Position numbers and translations under genes: made by a program. Of a stretch of 64,000 nucleotides of DNA, positions 11,866 to 24,600 are shown piece by piece. Numbering within the stretch: the first letter of the stretch is position 1; each line of letters opens with the position of its first letter. Under the pieces are notes generated by a model. That model saw only the letters and a program-made list of their open reading frames with translations. It searched no databases and was not told the origin of the DNA. Source of the DNA: Apostichopus japonicus (lineage: Eukaryota > Echinodermata > Holothuroidea > Aspidochirotida > Stichopodidae); NCBI RefSeq assembly GCF_037975245.1, contig NC_092577.1, forward strand, positions 16,196,013-16,260,012, given 5' to 3'.

Positions 11866-12740
11866 TGTAATAATACTTATTTATATAGCGCATTATGTCG
11901 ACGGTCTGAATGAGCTTTACAGGAACAAAATGAATAGCAAAAAAAAAAACATACTAAAAGAATACTAAAAAAAATACACGAAATGATCGACAATATAAAT
12001 ATTACAGTGTCCAATGTGGGAAGCACGTGAATAAATAACTTTATAAGACGCTTTAAAATTGTCTATGGTAGGAGAATCCCTAATTTGGGTTGGGAGTGTT
12101 CCAGAGTTTGGGGGCCTCAAATTTGAAAGAATGCTAAGTTGCTAACCATACGTGTTAGTTTTAATTGCTAACGGGGAAGTTGCAGGGTTGACATTACGAA
12201 ATCATGATGAAAAGCATGCATCAATTCAGTTTTGTTGTCGCTGAGAATTTGTGTTTTGCTTACATACCAAGTTTTAATTTCGTTTATAAATGATCCAAGT
12301 TTTCCAATAGTCTGATCCTTTTCATCAATGTACATTGACACATAAACTTGTGTATCATCTGCATAATTCTTCAATTGGGAGGTATTAAATGTGAAAACAG
12401 ACAGTCCGAGCACTGATCCTTGTGGAACTCCATATTCAAGATAGCGAGGTGAAGAGCGTTTACTGTTAATGCTAACATTCAGCGAGCGGTTTGTGAAATA
12501 GGACTTTATCCAATTGAAGTATTGCCTTTACAACCGTACTCTTTGTCCAGACTATCAAACAGAATTTGGTAGTCAAAAATAGAAAATAGTATAAAGCCGA
12601 GTTCAAACGTTTCCAACATGCTACAACATTTCACTGTTTCGCGGTCAATGAAGACAAAGCCGGTTATGGGTCCTCCTGCTTTTCAAAATGAAGGGCTGGG
12701 TTTTCGGTAAACTTTCCAAATGAAGCAATGTTGTTCCCAA
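11866..12740 (-). pseudogene. CR1/L2-like LINE reverse transcriptase remnant with 3' tail
   Basis: On the minus strand the text GVPQGSVLGLSVFTFNTS is followed closely by KNYADDTQVYVSM (about 12440-12310). These are the conserved reverse transcriptase motifs B' and C (YADD box), but the usual spacer between them is shortened. Upstream, 'FTNRSLNVSINSKRSSPRYL' matches the strand before motif B'. Downstream, the sequence ends at about 11866 with 'cgctatataaataag' followed by a T/A-rich tail, typical of CR1/L2-group 3' ends. Stops and shifts are frequent. Confidence 0.7.
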
Positions 12741-13730
12741 TCTGGAAAGTAATATGACAAAATATTTAATATCTCTAACTGGAACCAGAGTCAATGGTTG
12801 ATAATAAAAATGCAGGTTTTACAAGGAACTGATCTCTTGAGTGTAATGCTAAAATAGAAAATTATGTCAATTACTTATTTTAGTTGAAAGCACACTATGG
12901 ATGATCAACAAGGAAAATTAAGTAAATGGATACAGAATGTACACTACACAATTGAAGGGATAGTTCTATAAAATAGTAAATGTCTGTGTAGTTTGCCTGT
13001 TGGTGTTTCCTCTGGTAAAGCATATTCAGGTAACAGTATTTGCAAGACCAGGTAGTTACGTATTAAACTTTATACATTGACATTAATTTTATCAACACTT
13101 GCATTAAGACTGGTATCATTTTGAAGAATTCATTCTTGAAAGTCATGGAAACTTGTAGTAAGGAAGATATTTTGTAGCTCTAAGCTGTCGAAACATTTCA
13201 TGCATGATGTAATTAGGACCAACTTGGGTGACAAGTTGGAACTTCTGTGTCACAACAGGTGTTAGTCACATAGTTGAGTGTTCCAGTTGATACCAACTTT
13301 GAATTTGGTGTGGTCAGTAGTAGTGGTATTGCCAGTACATATCATCATACCTATCACCATGAAGTTCAGTCAATTGCAAATTTCATACTAGCTTTGGCAA
13401 TGTAAAAAGTATTTATTACCTCCATCTAGTCAAGGCAGTAGATATTAAGTATGACAATTGTGTACTGTACAATTCCAAGATATGCAATCTTGAATGTCAG
13501 AAATAAATTGTGTTGTTCCCATTGGATAAAGTTTACATTAGAGTTTCCAGATTTAAATGGCATATTATGTATTTTATCGAAATAACACTAAGCCAGCAGA
13601 AAACCAGAAAGCCAGTTGGCTTATTGTGATTCCTTGCCATTTGAGATTATAATCCCAAGCTTTCTTCATTGTTGATTAATTTGATCAGCAAGGTTCTTTC
13701 ACTGACTGTGGACCTACCTACTAAACTATG
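12741..13730. other. No gene recognised
   Basis: AT-rich DNA without coding signal. The phrase 'gattccttgcca' at about 13631, with 'gatcagcaagg' about 50 bp later, resembles a segment at about 22388 ('gattccttgccaattg...gatcagcaagg'), so the two share a dispersed repeat. Confidence 0.45.
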
Positions 13731-15275
13731 TTAACTTACCATGTTTATAAGCTATTTTTAGCAAAAATCAACTCAAGCCCTGCCCCCTAATGAATGTGCA
13801 TAATATCACATTGAACATACATTATCATGTACCCGCTATCTACAACCACCTACACACAAAGTATGATTCAATTCTGAAAATGTTTACATTTGACCCTGTG
13901 ACCTCATTAATATTCATAAGATGAGCACCAAAATCAATAGGGCTCTTCTACTCACTATAGCGCATATATGTACCTAGTATGACTTCAATTCAACTTGTCG
14001 TTGTTCAGTTACCGTGTTTTTACAAGCTATTTTAGTGAAAACCAACTTAAGCCCGCCCCCTCTTGAATATGCATCATATCATCTTGAACATATTTCACCA
14101 TGCGCACACATTAATACCAATTATTCATGAATTCTGAATTTCGGTTGCAGAGTTATTAGCATTTGGAGATTTTTACTTTGACCTTGTGACCTCATTATTA
14201 TTCATAAGATGAACACTTAAATCAATAGGGTTCATCTACTCAGTATGGCGCATCTATGTACCAAGTATGACTTAAAACAACTTGTCCCTGTTCAGTTACC
14301 CTGTTTACACGCTATTTTAGTGAAAATCTACTTAAACCCCGCCCCCTAATAAATATGCATAATATCAACTTTTACAGATATCAAAATGTACCCCCTATCT
14401 ACCAACATATTCATACCAATTATGAATAAATTCTAAGTTTCGGTTGCAGAGTTATTAGCATTTGGAGATTTTAATGTATGACCCTGTGACCTCATTATTA
14501 TTCATGAGATGAGCACCAAAATCAATAGGGTTCTTCTACTCTTTATGGCGCATATATGCATCACGTATGATTTAAATCCAACTTGTCGTTGTTCAGTTTC
14601 TGTGTTTACAATCTATTTTAGTGAAAATCAACTTAAGCCCCGCCCCCTCTTGAATATGCATAATATCAACTTGAACATATGTTACCATGTGCCCACTAGC
14701 TACAACACATTAATACCAATTATTCATGAATTTTGAATTTCGGTTGCGGAGTTATTAGCATTTGGAGATTTTTACTTTGACCTTGTGACCTCATTATTAT
14801 TCATAAGATGAACACTAAAATCAATAGGGTTCATCTACTCACTATGGCGCATCTATGTACCAAGTATGACTTAAAACCAACTTGTCCCTGTTCAAATGAA
14901 ACCCCGCCCCCTAATAAATATGCATAATATCAAGTTTTACATATATCATAATATACCCGCTATCTACCAACATATTCATACCAATTATTGAATGAATTCT
15001 AAGTTTCGCTTGCAGAGTTATTAGCATTTGGAGATTTTAATGTATGACCCTGTGACCTCATTATTATTCATGAAATGAGCACCAAAATCAATAGGGTTCT
15101 ATTACTCAGTATGGCGCATCTATGTACCAAGTATGACTTCAATCCAACTTCTTGCCCTGGTTGAGTTATCGTGTTTACGAGCAAAGGGCATCACATACGC
15201 ACACACACACACACGCAATCACCACATACTACGCATAGATTCCTTGAACCTTCAGCAAGGAACCAAAATGGAGCC
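13731..15275. repeat. About five diverged tandem units of roughly 290 bp, with repeat terminus
   Basis: Each unit carries, in order, 'caagctattttagtgaaaa', 'aagccccgccccct', 'aatatgcataatatca', 'gttattagcatttggagat', 'tgaccctgtgacctcatta', 'aaatcaatagggttc' and 'ccaagtatgacttaaa'. Units start near 13735, 14010, 14310, 14610 and 14895. The array ends in a (CA)n run (about 15199-15214) and the hairpin 'attccttgaaccttcagcaaggaacc' (15235-15265). The same words recur at 35.2-36.3, 42.3-44.2, 44.5-45.4 and 51.1-51.4 kb, so this is the largest example of a dispersed family with hairpin ends. Confidence 0.85.
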
Positions 15276-16963
15276 TAACATTGCACTATGCATAACCATA
15301 CAGAGTAAATGTTTTGATTGAAAAGCTAAGTATACCTTTTCCACCTGAATAAAACATGTACATGTTTCTTCAGCTGCATGTGTCGTTGGCCCTTCGTTCC
15401 ATTTTCCTTCACCATCTCATTTATCAAGCCATTGGCAGATTAACATCAGTTCCTGGGCTGTAAGATATAATAACAACTGTGACACTTTGTCTCTCCTAGC
15501 AAAAGTTACACAGAAATTTGGTTTTACTAGAAACCACAAGGTATAATGATTCCTTGCCTTCAAAATAACTAAAGTAATAGGAGTTATTGAAATAAACATG
15601 CTGGCAGTGCAAATTGCTTCCAGCTTCTTTTTCTAAAGCCTGTCCATATGATAGAAAAATGAATAACGGTATGCCAACTTTCATACAAGATCACACCGAG
15701 TTCAATATACAGCATCAGTTTCACGATATTGCTACACAAGATGTAGATGTAGACCTCGGCCTATGTACAGACAAGCCTCACTAAATGTACAATGTATAGT
15801 TAACATCATTGTTAAATAGGTACACACCGTTAAAGATTTTAAACATGTACTGTGATGCACATCCTGGCCGTTTAATTCTTTCATAAACTTGTGCCTAACT
15901 GTCGACAGAAATTGCAAAACTGTACCTGCAAACAAACTTCATGAGTGACTTTTTGCTTTACTGTTGACCTGTACATAAAATTCCAGTGATTTAAATGCTT
16001 AAATTATGTTTTTTCCGTGTCCTGTCATAGATAGGAGCATTCAAGTCTTGTAGCTGTACAATCTAAGGTGGCCAAATTGTAAAACATGCTCACGGCCAAA
16101 CTTTCTTGAAAATCAGCTAAATGAGTGTTTTCACGACCAAATTCAAGCCAATAATGCTAGAATGGTCAGATACTTTTTACGGTCAGAAAGATTAAAAAAA
16201 TTAAGAACATGATGAATTGGTTGTATATCTTTAGTTAGTGTGATGCATAACAACACAGTAAATCACTGAGGAATACCTGACCTCTTACTTTCACATGACT
16301 GAAAACATTCTCGTTTAAGGACTAACATTCAGTAATAAAAATTGTTCTACATTTAATCAAAGGAAACTGAAAATAGGCTGGAATACTTATTCTACGGCAG
16401 AATACACTAAAATTCCTCCCTTCGACAGGTCTAATTTATTTTTTCCTGCCAAGACCAGTAAAATAGTGACAAAGTTGGAAATTTGGACATTAGTTTGGCT
16501 AATTATTTTTACTGTGCTTGTAACTATCTTAGTGTGATCTGCCTAAAGCAGCTGTACTTTAATAATGTATAGGGATACCTTGCTGTAGCTACTTCTTGAG
16601 TTTCCAATGGGACGACTGGTTTGATTACCTCCTTCAGGGTTTTATTTTCAGGAGAGTGAAGCTTTGTCTATTTACTTCATTTTTCTGTTAGAAAAGAAAA
16701 AAATAAACACATGTTGGGTAATTTTATGAAGTTTAAAGTGAAGGCTGCACAGTTTCAAACAGTTGTATTTTTCGGATATAAATATAAGAAAGAAACAATT
16801 CCCTGTGTACCTACATGTAGGGCAGTGTTGACAGACCACCAGTAAAATTTGATGACTGCAGTTCCGTTCCACTAATCCTGCTCTAGACTACACTAACTAC
16901 TTTGTAACTAGGGGCCACACAAAAGTGGGGAATTAAACAAACAACAGCAGCATAAGTCAATAT
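15276..16963. other. No gene recognised
   Basis: AT-rich sequence. Several minus-strand open frames of 60-67 codons (15417-15935, 16672-16872) have no conserved motif or splice context and look like chance. Confidence 0.5.
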
Positions 16964-17707
16964 CAGGGATGTAAGTGCAGCCAAAAAAAAACCCGGAAAA
17001 CTATTTGGAGACCCCAGGTGAATGCCATCCTAACACATCCTACTCCTAGCTCCGACTACTTACACACTATCGTTACTGTATGTTAGGCTAGCTTAGAAGT
17101 ATTAGCGCTAACACATCCTACCCCTATAGTTGTTACTACTTACACACTATCGTTATGTTAGGCTAGCTCAAAGTTACGAATACGTCGCAGCGAAATACGG
17201 AATAAAAAACTGTCTTACATTCGAATGCGATCACAAATATCAACTTTCATATGCGTATCCCGTAGATTTCCGCTGCTCACAACTATCACAAGCGTTAATT
17301 CCAAAACTTATGTCGAGAACCAGCAGTTACAAATATATTAATTAGCAGTCCAATCAACATGAATTAGGCAAGGTTTTTCAACGACAGAAATGAGCTAAAG
17401 CGATTTGAAGTTCGCACGTACGCAACGATATTCACATGGCACAATGTTGTACAGTGCAATGCGATGATGCGAAACTGGAAATGGTATTTTGAGTGATCGA
17501 TGAGTGAAAATTGAAGTTAGCTTGCTGCAACGGGCCAGGCATTTTTGCCGCGTTGTGTCTTTCATATTCGAACAATTTTGTGGAACTTTATTGGAATTAA
17601 AAAAAAAAACGGATTTCCGTAAAAATACGGAAGACTTACATCCCTGTTTATTGGAATTAAAAAAAAAAACCGCATTCCCGTAAAAATACGGAAGACTTAC
17701 ATCCCTG
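16964..17707. mobile_element. hAT-like non-autonomous element with duplicated right end
   Basis: The left end CAGGGATGTAAGT (16964) is matched by ACTTACATCCCTG at 17646 and again at 17707. The last 60 bp (about 17587-17646) are tandemly duplicated at 17648-17707. The flanks are CAATAT on the left and CAATAG on the right, a possible degraded target duplication rather than a clean 8-bp one. Inside, an approximately 70-bp segment ('acacatcctac...cacactatcgtta...gttaggctagct') is also tandemly duplicated (17030-17095 and 17108-17168). CAGGGATG-type ends are typical of hAT elements. Confidence 0.7.
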
Positions 17708-17788
17708 CAATAGATTTTGGAAAATAAAGCTTCCTATAATATCACAGATTTTTGGTTTGCAAAACATTGCCAAATCACAAACATTTCT

Positions 17789-18300
17789 TCAACCTGTTCT
17801 CAGTTTCATGCAACAAAAAAGGCAGGTAACAATATGGCCTACTAGTACACTGTAGAGTATCATGCCTGGGTCTGCTCTGGGAACATGCTCTCGAGAACAG
17901 ATATAAGTTTTCAGTCTCCTCTTAAAAGTGCAGTTATTTGGTGATGTCTGACGGAAGTTTATTCCACAGTTCAGGGGCTGTATATGCAAATCAGAAAACT
18001 CATCAAGACGACTTTGGCGCAGGTACCGTTTGGTGGCAAATTTCCTGCAGGAGAATGGCCACTGAAATCTTGCTTGTGTTTTCCACTTTGTTTTCAATAT
18101 GAAATGCGTGTAAATTTACAAAATCTGTAGCCATAGCTTTGCCCCTAATTTACCAATATCACAATCAGGTGACATGCTAGAGCTACCAGGTCCAAAGCAT
18201 CCATTAGGCCTATTGTTTGTGATGGTTGCTCAATAATTCCTGAAGCTAAAGTTGATGAATCAAAGGAAGTACAAGGCTCTTTATTGGCAGTATCGGTAAT
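17789..18300 (-). pseudogene. LINE ORF2 C-terminal scrap
   Basis: On the minus strand 'TAPELWNKLPSDITK' is followed in another frame by 'CTFKRRLKTYICSRE'. Together these match the end of CR1/L2-type ORF2 proteins (P-LWN-LP-IR ... F-K--LKTYLF). A frameshift separates them. Upstream text is less clear. Not functional. Confidence 0.6.
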
Positions 18301-18330
18301 GACTTAAAGCTTCGGCATGGCGGTACTAGG

Positions 18331-18487
18331 ATGTACTTTTTACGTGACCCGCCATGCGGGATACAAAACGTCACGGCCAAACGGCACTACCGAACTATCC
18401 CATTCTTACAAACGAAAACTTGGGTCAAGCGAGCCAAAAAAAGTACATACGCCCACCGACCTGCAGAGACAAAACGCCCAACCACCT
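18331..18487 (-). mobile_element. 3' tail of the Tx1/L1-like LINE
   Basis: This block is about 90% identical by eye to 8129-8280 and shares its landmarks ('acgtgacccgcc', 'cgtcacggccaaacggcac', 'gtcaagcgagcc', 'cgcccaccgacctgcag'). The small open frames in it on both strands are shadows of this conserved non-coding tail. I could not find a clean target duplication. Confidence 0.75.
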
Positions 18488-18749
18488 GTTATTTTATGCC
18501 TCTTATTTACGCTACAAAGATGTATTTAAAAAAATACTAAGTATATTTCTACTCCGGTTCTAATAATACATGTTTATAACAACGAGGTGTGATCATTGAT
18601 GATCCTAACAGATGGCGCTATTATAATATCGTAACATCTTTTCTTCTTTAGAGTTAAAAAAAATATATATGTATTAAAGTTACTTCACTTCATTGATGTT
18701 GCTTTACATCCTGTTCTTCTAACTGATACATAAAATGATACAGATAAGA

Positions 18750-18805
18750 AAAGACCGCTTTTTACGTGCAAAGAAACGGACACGGACCAAAGGTCAACAT
18801 TGGGA
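18750..18805 (-). repeat. Short dispersed repeat shared with 27.2-27.4 kb
   Basis: In complement this reads 'gttgacctttggtccgtgtccg...cacgtaaaaagcg'. It matches two spaced variants on the plus strand at 27225-27268 and 27346-27402. It is probably part of a transposon untranslated region. Confidence 0.55.
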
Positions 18806-18865
18806 AAGAGTTACATGTGATGCTGAATTCACTTCCTCCGTCATCACACATTTTCTGCAAACCAA

Positions 18866-20290
18866 CTAACAATTCAGCCCCCCCCCCCTTCCTTTTGGGG
18901 CCAAAGGCCAGTGGTTTGTCTTGAGTAAGAAAGTCCCACACAGGTTCACGCCAAGAACAGTTTGGCTTCCCAAACTTATCTCTCTGTTGAGACAGGCTAC
19001 AACCTTATTAATGAGCTCCTGTGGGGTAGCTGATTCTCTACAAAAGGTCCAGGTCTCTACCAAACTGAAAAATTCCAAAATAATAAATCTCGATTAATGA
19101 GTCAATAGCACATGAAGCCCCATGAAAATTGTGGTTTGGGCATCGTAAACCGTTTTGGAAATGAAAAAATGCTTTCTGAGAAATACATTCTAAATGTATA
19201 CAGCAAACATGGAACACACAATAGGAAATCAAATTCAAGCATCTTGTTCACAACTTTGACCTGGAAATTGTTGGTTAAAACCAAGCAGTGGTTATTACTG
19301 CAACACAGGTAAATACTTTTTCAACTCCTCCGTGTAGGATATATGCTCAATGGTGCAATGGCAAATTCCAATCTTCACAGTTTCCCAAAGCTGGAAGTCC
19401 TTCACATAAATTAAAATGGACGACACAAACTGTGCTCTTCCCTCCTCAAAGTGAACATCCGTAGTAATCATTATCCTCTCGCATAATGGACTTGCCCACA
19501 TCCTTGCATAATCAGCAATACTCTTCTCGCTATGCATCTTCCAGCGTTACGTAACTTGTATACAAGACTTGATACCGGAGAGTTGTATTACCCATTAGCC
19601 GTTTACCGACTACATATGAACGCTATATTCAGCAGTAACTGGAGCGTAATAAGTGGAGATTTTATACCGTCTAAGGCATCATCATTCATATCTTCGTATT
19701 CGAGCCTACATCTCGCAATTATCAATTACAAGTCCGCGACTACGAGCAGTTGTATTCATCGTCGCCGCGAGCTACATAGCCATTACAGTACTGCATACGC
19801 GAGCGGCAGCGAGCAAGTCCAGACCAGAGCGTATTTACATAATGATACTACTAGCGAACTATTATTACGTTTCGGACAAGTCACCGACTTAGTATATAAA
19901 TAAACATATATCAGTTGGGAAGAGCAGTGAGTTACTACGAAGGACGGGTTGGAACGGAGGCTCCGTTACGTGAGCCACGTTCGACTGTACACACGTGAAG
20001 ACATCGCTGGGCGCTGCCATCTTTTTCTGGATCCGATCTTCGAGTGGACACTGCGAACTGCGGAATATCAAAGGAGAAAATAACATAAGTTTTGGGGTAA
20101 GTTTATTAGTAATCTTAACCTTCAACATATCCCACTGAAATTTCCGAAAAATGCCATCAAGTTTGCCGAAAGTTCCCTGCAGCATGGAAAACTTTTCTTC
20201 TTTTCTTGACCATATCAAAAAGTTCCAGGTCTACATCCAGGTCGCAGACACCCCATGAAAATCATTTGCTTGCAGTTCTCTTTTCTAAAG
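18866..20290 (-). pseudogene. Degraded minus-strand coding blocks, family unknown
   Basis: Three blocks look protein-like: 20100-20290 (contains SMLQGTFGKLDGIFRKFQWD), 19295-19537 (MITTDVHFEEGRAQFVSSIL, LWETVKIGICHC) and 18880-19240 (CRESATPQELINKVV). They share strand and composition, but frames break between them and no splice sites are convincing. Sequence at 19540-19960 appears to be an insertion: it is GC-richer and ends with TATAAATAAA. I cannot assign a function. Confidence 0.3.
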
Positions 20291-20413
20291 CCTGCTTGAT
20301 ATTTTTAATTCCGTGGTAAGAAAGGATTTCTTTTCTTTGTTCGCGTCTAGTAAAAGGCTCTCCTTTGTACTTAGCAGTGCTTCTTTTAATGACTTTTCAC
20401 CTACATCATTAAA

Positions 20414-21620
20414 CTAGAGCACCAATGGTGCAGAAGCTCATACCTTTTCGAGCTTAAAAGTGTAGGGCCCACAAAACTTTATGGCCCATCAAATTTCAGG
20501 CCATTTTTCAGATTCCACCAATTTTGGGCCCATGAGGGATAACCCCCCCCCCCTCCGTTAGCAGAATCCTGGCCACACCACTGGCTATAATTCCTGTTTT
20601 TCCCCCTTTAAATCCTATTTTACCCACTCTCTCAAACAATACCACTGACCTACCCTATTAAACTTTCTCCCCTTTACCTGAGTAGACCTGAAGCACTCCT
20701 TGCCAAAATTTTGGCTGGCTGCCTACATACCTCAGGCTCAAAGACTTCTAAGAATCGGCAAGTGCTGATTGGCTATAGGGCTCTCATGCTTACAGTTCAA
20801 CAGTTAATAACAACTCCCAGTCCTGCTTTAATTCCACTAACAGCCTCTGCAGAGCTTAACCACAAATGTAAACAAACACTGCAGAGATTGGGAGACAAAT
20901 TAAAGGAGCTTTGGCAAAAGGTGAAGGCTCAGATTTTTTAGACAATGGGGATTAATTGTAATTAATTAACTTTTGACCAAAAATTATTAGGCATGACCTT
21001 ATTCATACACAATCCAACAATCATCAGTTCAACTTTGAATATGATCCATCAAAACCTTGAGGAGATTGAGATATTTGAAAATATTACAAAGAATGACCCC
21101 CTAAATGACATTTGACCTCAATTTTCCGAACACACCTCGTAACTCTCATCCCGAGGAACGTTGTGACCAAGTTTCATTATAACTGGCCATACACTGTACG
21201 AACAGGAGCAATTTGAAAATATAGGGCCGCGGCCCGGGCCACAAAAGACCCCTAGTTGATCTTTGATCTGAAATTCATGAACACCCTGAAGGTAAAACTT
21301 CCATAGTACTATCGTGACAAACCCTCAACATTGTACCATGGAATCTGTAGGAGAAGAAGCATTTTGCGTATTTCCACAAAATGGCCCATTACGGCCCACA
21401 GGTGACCTTTGACCCCAAATTTCAGACCATCTCTGATGGCCCTATACCCAATGGTCCTTGTGTCCAAATTTCATGAAATTCCATCAAACACTGTGCGAGT
21501 GGGAGCGGTTTTACCAATTGTTGACGGATAGAGTGATAGAGTGATAGAATGATAGAGTGATAGAAGCCGCACTGTAACAATAGCTCACACCAGCATGCTG
21601 GTATGAGCTAAAAAAAAAAA
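20414..21620. mobile_element. Hairpin-ended repeat element
   Basis: The left end contains the palindrome gcaccaatggtgc followed by agctcatacc. The right end contains gctcacaccagcatgctggtatgagct, in which the central palindrome is followed by the complement of the left 'agctcatacc'. Just before the right end is a micro-repeat of gatagagt (21531-21566). The interior has two diverged copies of a segment containing 'gacctttgaccccaaatttcag' and 'caagtttcatgaaattcc'. The layout parallels the other hairpin-ended family in this window. The open frame at 20711-20941 inside it has no recognised motif. Confidence 0.55.
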
Positions 21621-21624
21621 TGGG

Positions 21625-23430
21625 CCTTTTTGGAGAGAATAGCGCTACTCATATGAACCGCTTCTGCATGAGCAGTTACCTTTACACCGTCCATCACCTC
21701 TGCATTCTTTATAACACTACCATGAAAAGTTTTCTTTCCAACAGGTTCAACTGATATTTGCTCCACAGCCAAAGACAAATCAACATCATTCAAATGGGCT
21801 ATATCTCCACATGATAACAGAGACTGACTATCATCCATGGCTGCAAATATGAAACTGCTGCCTGCAAAAATGGAAAAGATGTGTCAAAATGGCTGTCTTC
21901 ATACAGAATATTTATCACAAGGTTGTCTGCCTCTCCATTTCATTCAAATCAATTCTATAATTTTACCTAGCCCATCCCCAATAAGGCTATTCGGGTTAAA
22001 CAGTTAACTGAATAATCAGTTACATGGACTTATTGTGTCATAAAATTAAATGTTTTTGTACAAGCATTTCACCCTACCTGTTACTTCTCTGGCTTTATTA
22101 AATTTCCACTCAATGTTTTGCTCTAGTCAAATTTCCACCAAAGCTATCAATGTTCTTCATTACATCACAAGGGGTTGATCACATAGTCCGGCAGAATAAT
22201 TAAGTTGTCTGCCCGTTAACAATGGGCACAATGGTTGGCCTGTACTTAATAGAACAGCTTATCCCACTATGAATAAGCTGGCCTAACCTACTATACTGCA
22301 TAGTGTTCAGTAGAGTGGAATCTAGTCATGAAACACAAGTTTATCGTGGTCAGGAGAGCAAGCAGAAAGCCAGTGGGCTTGTTGTGATTCCTTGCCAATT
22401 GTTGATTACATTGATCAGCAAGGTTCTTACAGTGACTGTGGACCTACCTACCAAATATGTTAACTTAACATGTTTACAAGTTTTTGGAAAATGTTTTTCA
22501 GATTCTGCTGTATCTTCAGTAATTATATTTAACATACTTATTCAAATCTTAGTTAATATAAATAGGTGAAAACATTCTGGGGAGAAGTGACAACTTAAAG
22601 TGCAAATTGAACAGGGTATGAAGTTCAACTAATGTGTACTTGTAGATGAAACATGTTACACAAACACATGCTTGATCTTGGCATAGATTCAATACTTTAG
22701 CAACTTTTCATCCTCTTTATCAATCCCTTCAGTGAATAAATTTATGTGAATGAACTTACCAGTCTTATCACTTCTTTCGGCACCAGTTCGAGCATCATTT
22801 GAAGGATGTGCATCAGTGGATTTTTCATGCCTGCATCAGTTATTTTTTCATGCCTACAAGTCACTGAAATGTGGCAGGAAAATCATGTAATTTATATAAA
22901 CAGTTCCATTATCAAGAACTACATATAGCAACATATTTTTTGCAACCCTCACCAGGCATGAGCCAATAAGCATACCATTTGACATTTCTATTGCAAGGTA
23001 GGCAAAGGAAGGGGTCTGACTGACTGAACATCCTTGAAATTCACACTGGGATACCAGCCTAAAGCCTGCATGTATTGGGATTTAATAAACGCAGTCCCAT
23101 GACTTTTACCCTGCAAATCTTTGATACAGGATTTTCCAACATTTTAGTCAATTGCCAAGTTCAATGGTGTCAGATTATATCCCAGGAGGTTGGAGTGATC
23201 AAATGATTTGTCCAAACCCAAACATATGCTGGAGCATTGTTTACATAGTGCTATTGACTTTCAAGGCCATTTGTACTATTCCCTAGGTCAGCAACCCTCC
23301 CCACCAGAATGCTTGGTAAGGGTCAAAATAAATTTAACATGTATTCAACTACTCACTTGACTCTCTACGTGGCATCTTACATTTGGTGAGAACAGGATAT
23401 TTCCTTTGCCTTTTCTGGACTTTATTATCT
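21625..23430 (-). CDS. Three phase-compatible exons of an unknown gene
   Basis: Minus-strand blocks have good borders: about 23363-23430 (acceptor gcatatttgcag, donor gtgagt; basic product KVQKRQRKYPVLTKC), about 22757-22865 (acceptor cacatttcag, donor gtaagt; HEKSTDAHPSNDARTGAERS) and 21625-21840 (acceptor catatttgcag; begins MDDSQSLLSCGDIAHL). The second ends one base into a codon and the third starts with the two bases that complete it. The product looks disordered and charged, with no domain I know. The last exon runs into the hairpin-ended repeat at 21620, so the 3' part is missing or displaced. The second exon also has a small internal duplication (aggcatgaaaaa) that shifts frame. Probably a decayed 5' portion of a transposon gene. 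Confidence 0.4.
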
Positions 23431-23589
23431 GCAAATATGCCAAAAAAGATTGACACAGTTGTGAAAGAACAGAAGGACCACAATTCTTATTAAATTTATA
23501 CTGATTCAAGTTGTGTGAGAATTATTACCACTACCTTCCATATTTTCCTGCATTCCCTGTTACACTTTTGTCAAATGATTATAGGAATG

Positions 23590-24600
23590 AAATCAACGAC
23601 GTGGCTACAAGATGGCGTCTCAAAGTTCGCATCGTTCACAAAACAAACATCCCTAAAAAGAGGAATGAACCTGCCTCAACTCCAGTGAGGCCAGTGTCGA
23701 AGAAGAAGAAACATTTTCTTCACGTCAATCCGTTTAAAGTCCTAATGGATGAAAAGAACACTGACGGTGATGTTCAGCAAAGTATTCACGAAAGCGAGAA
23801 GAGAAGAGAAGTTAGTAAAGGATAGTTTTCAGCAACATGGTTTCGGTACAACGCAACGTCTCAAGGTGTAACGCTAGGCTCGGAAACCTCCTCTACAGAT
23901 TTATCGAAAGTCATTAGGTCAGTCGTTGTAGCGATGCAGCCAATGATTATGAAGGCGGTTACTGAAGCAATTAACTCTACAACCTCAGCATAATGGAAAA
24001 CATTAGGGAAGAAGTGAACTCCCTTATGAGCGAGAGGGAAGAGTTGGGCAAAATTAAACGTGAGATACAGGTGCTAAGATTTGAGACTGAAAAGAGCAGT
24101 ACATCGAAAAGACAATATCCGCATATTTGGGTTGCAAGAAACGGAGGATGAAGATTTGGACCCGAAAATTGTGAAGCTTGCCAATGATATTCATGTTTCA
24201 ATGGGTAAGGAAGATATCAGCACCTGTCATAGGATCATCGGGAATGGGAGGAAACCAAGACCTGACATCGTGAGATTCGTCACACGTTCAGTCAAATCGA
24301 ACATTATGAAGGCCAAGAAAGTCATGAGACACAAAGCTGAGATGAAAGATATATACATAAACGATGACTTGACGAAGTTACATCACAGAATTGTTAAAGC
24401 TATGAAAGCTACCAAATGTTCTTAAGGTGTGGACCATTCACGGAAAAATTCACGGCGTAATCCAAGCTGAGGGTGGTGCCCAAACGAGGATTGTTCTGCA
24501 TTCATGCGATGAAGTTTCGAAACTTGGATGGAGTGAAGAAGAGGTGAAGATGCTAAAATTTTACTTGGACTTGTTGGTATGTTAGTAAATTTGAAATCAT
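23590..24600 (+). pseudogene. LINE ORF1 (RRM-type), broken
   Basis: A likely ORF1 start, aagATGGCGTCTC (ATG at 23612), is followed by a basic, Ser/Pro-rich stretch and then a coiled segment (ENIREEVNSLMSEREELGK). The block 24081-24425 is open: its RKDNIRIFGLQETEDED, CHRIIGNGRKPRPDIVRF and IYINDDLT match the RRM domain of L1-type ORF1 proteins. In another frame at 24421-24590 come KVWTIHGKIHGVIQAE and SKLGWSEEEVKMLKFYL, its C-terminal part. At least three frame changes are needed, so it is dead. ORF1 proteins bind LINE RNA as trimers. The aagATGGCG start resembles a YY1 site, common at LINE 5' ends. Confidence 0.7.

Noticed and set aside
16956-17715. A clean 8-bp target duplication for the hAT-like element
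   Set aside because: The adjacent octamers GTCAATAT and CAATAGAT do not match in register; only a degraded CAATA similarity is visible.
19532-19903. A 123-codon plus-strand protein
   Set aside because: An overlapping frame of similar length exists, there is no known motif, and the segment looks like an inserted, GC-richer repeat or LTR-like piece.
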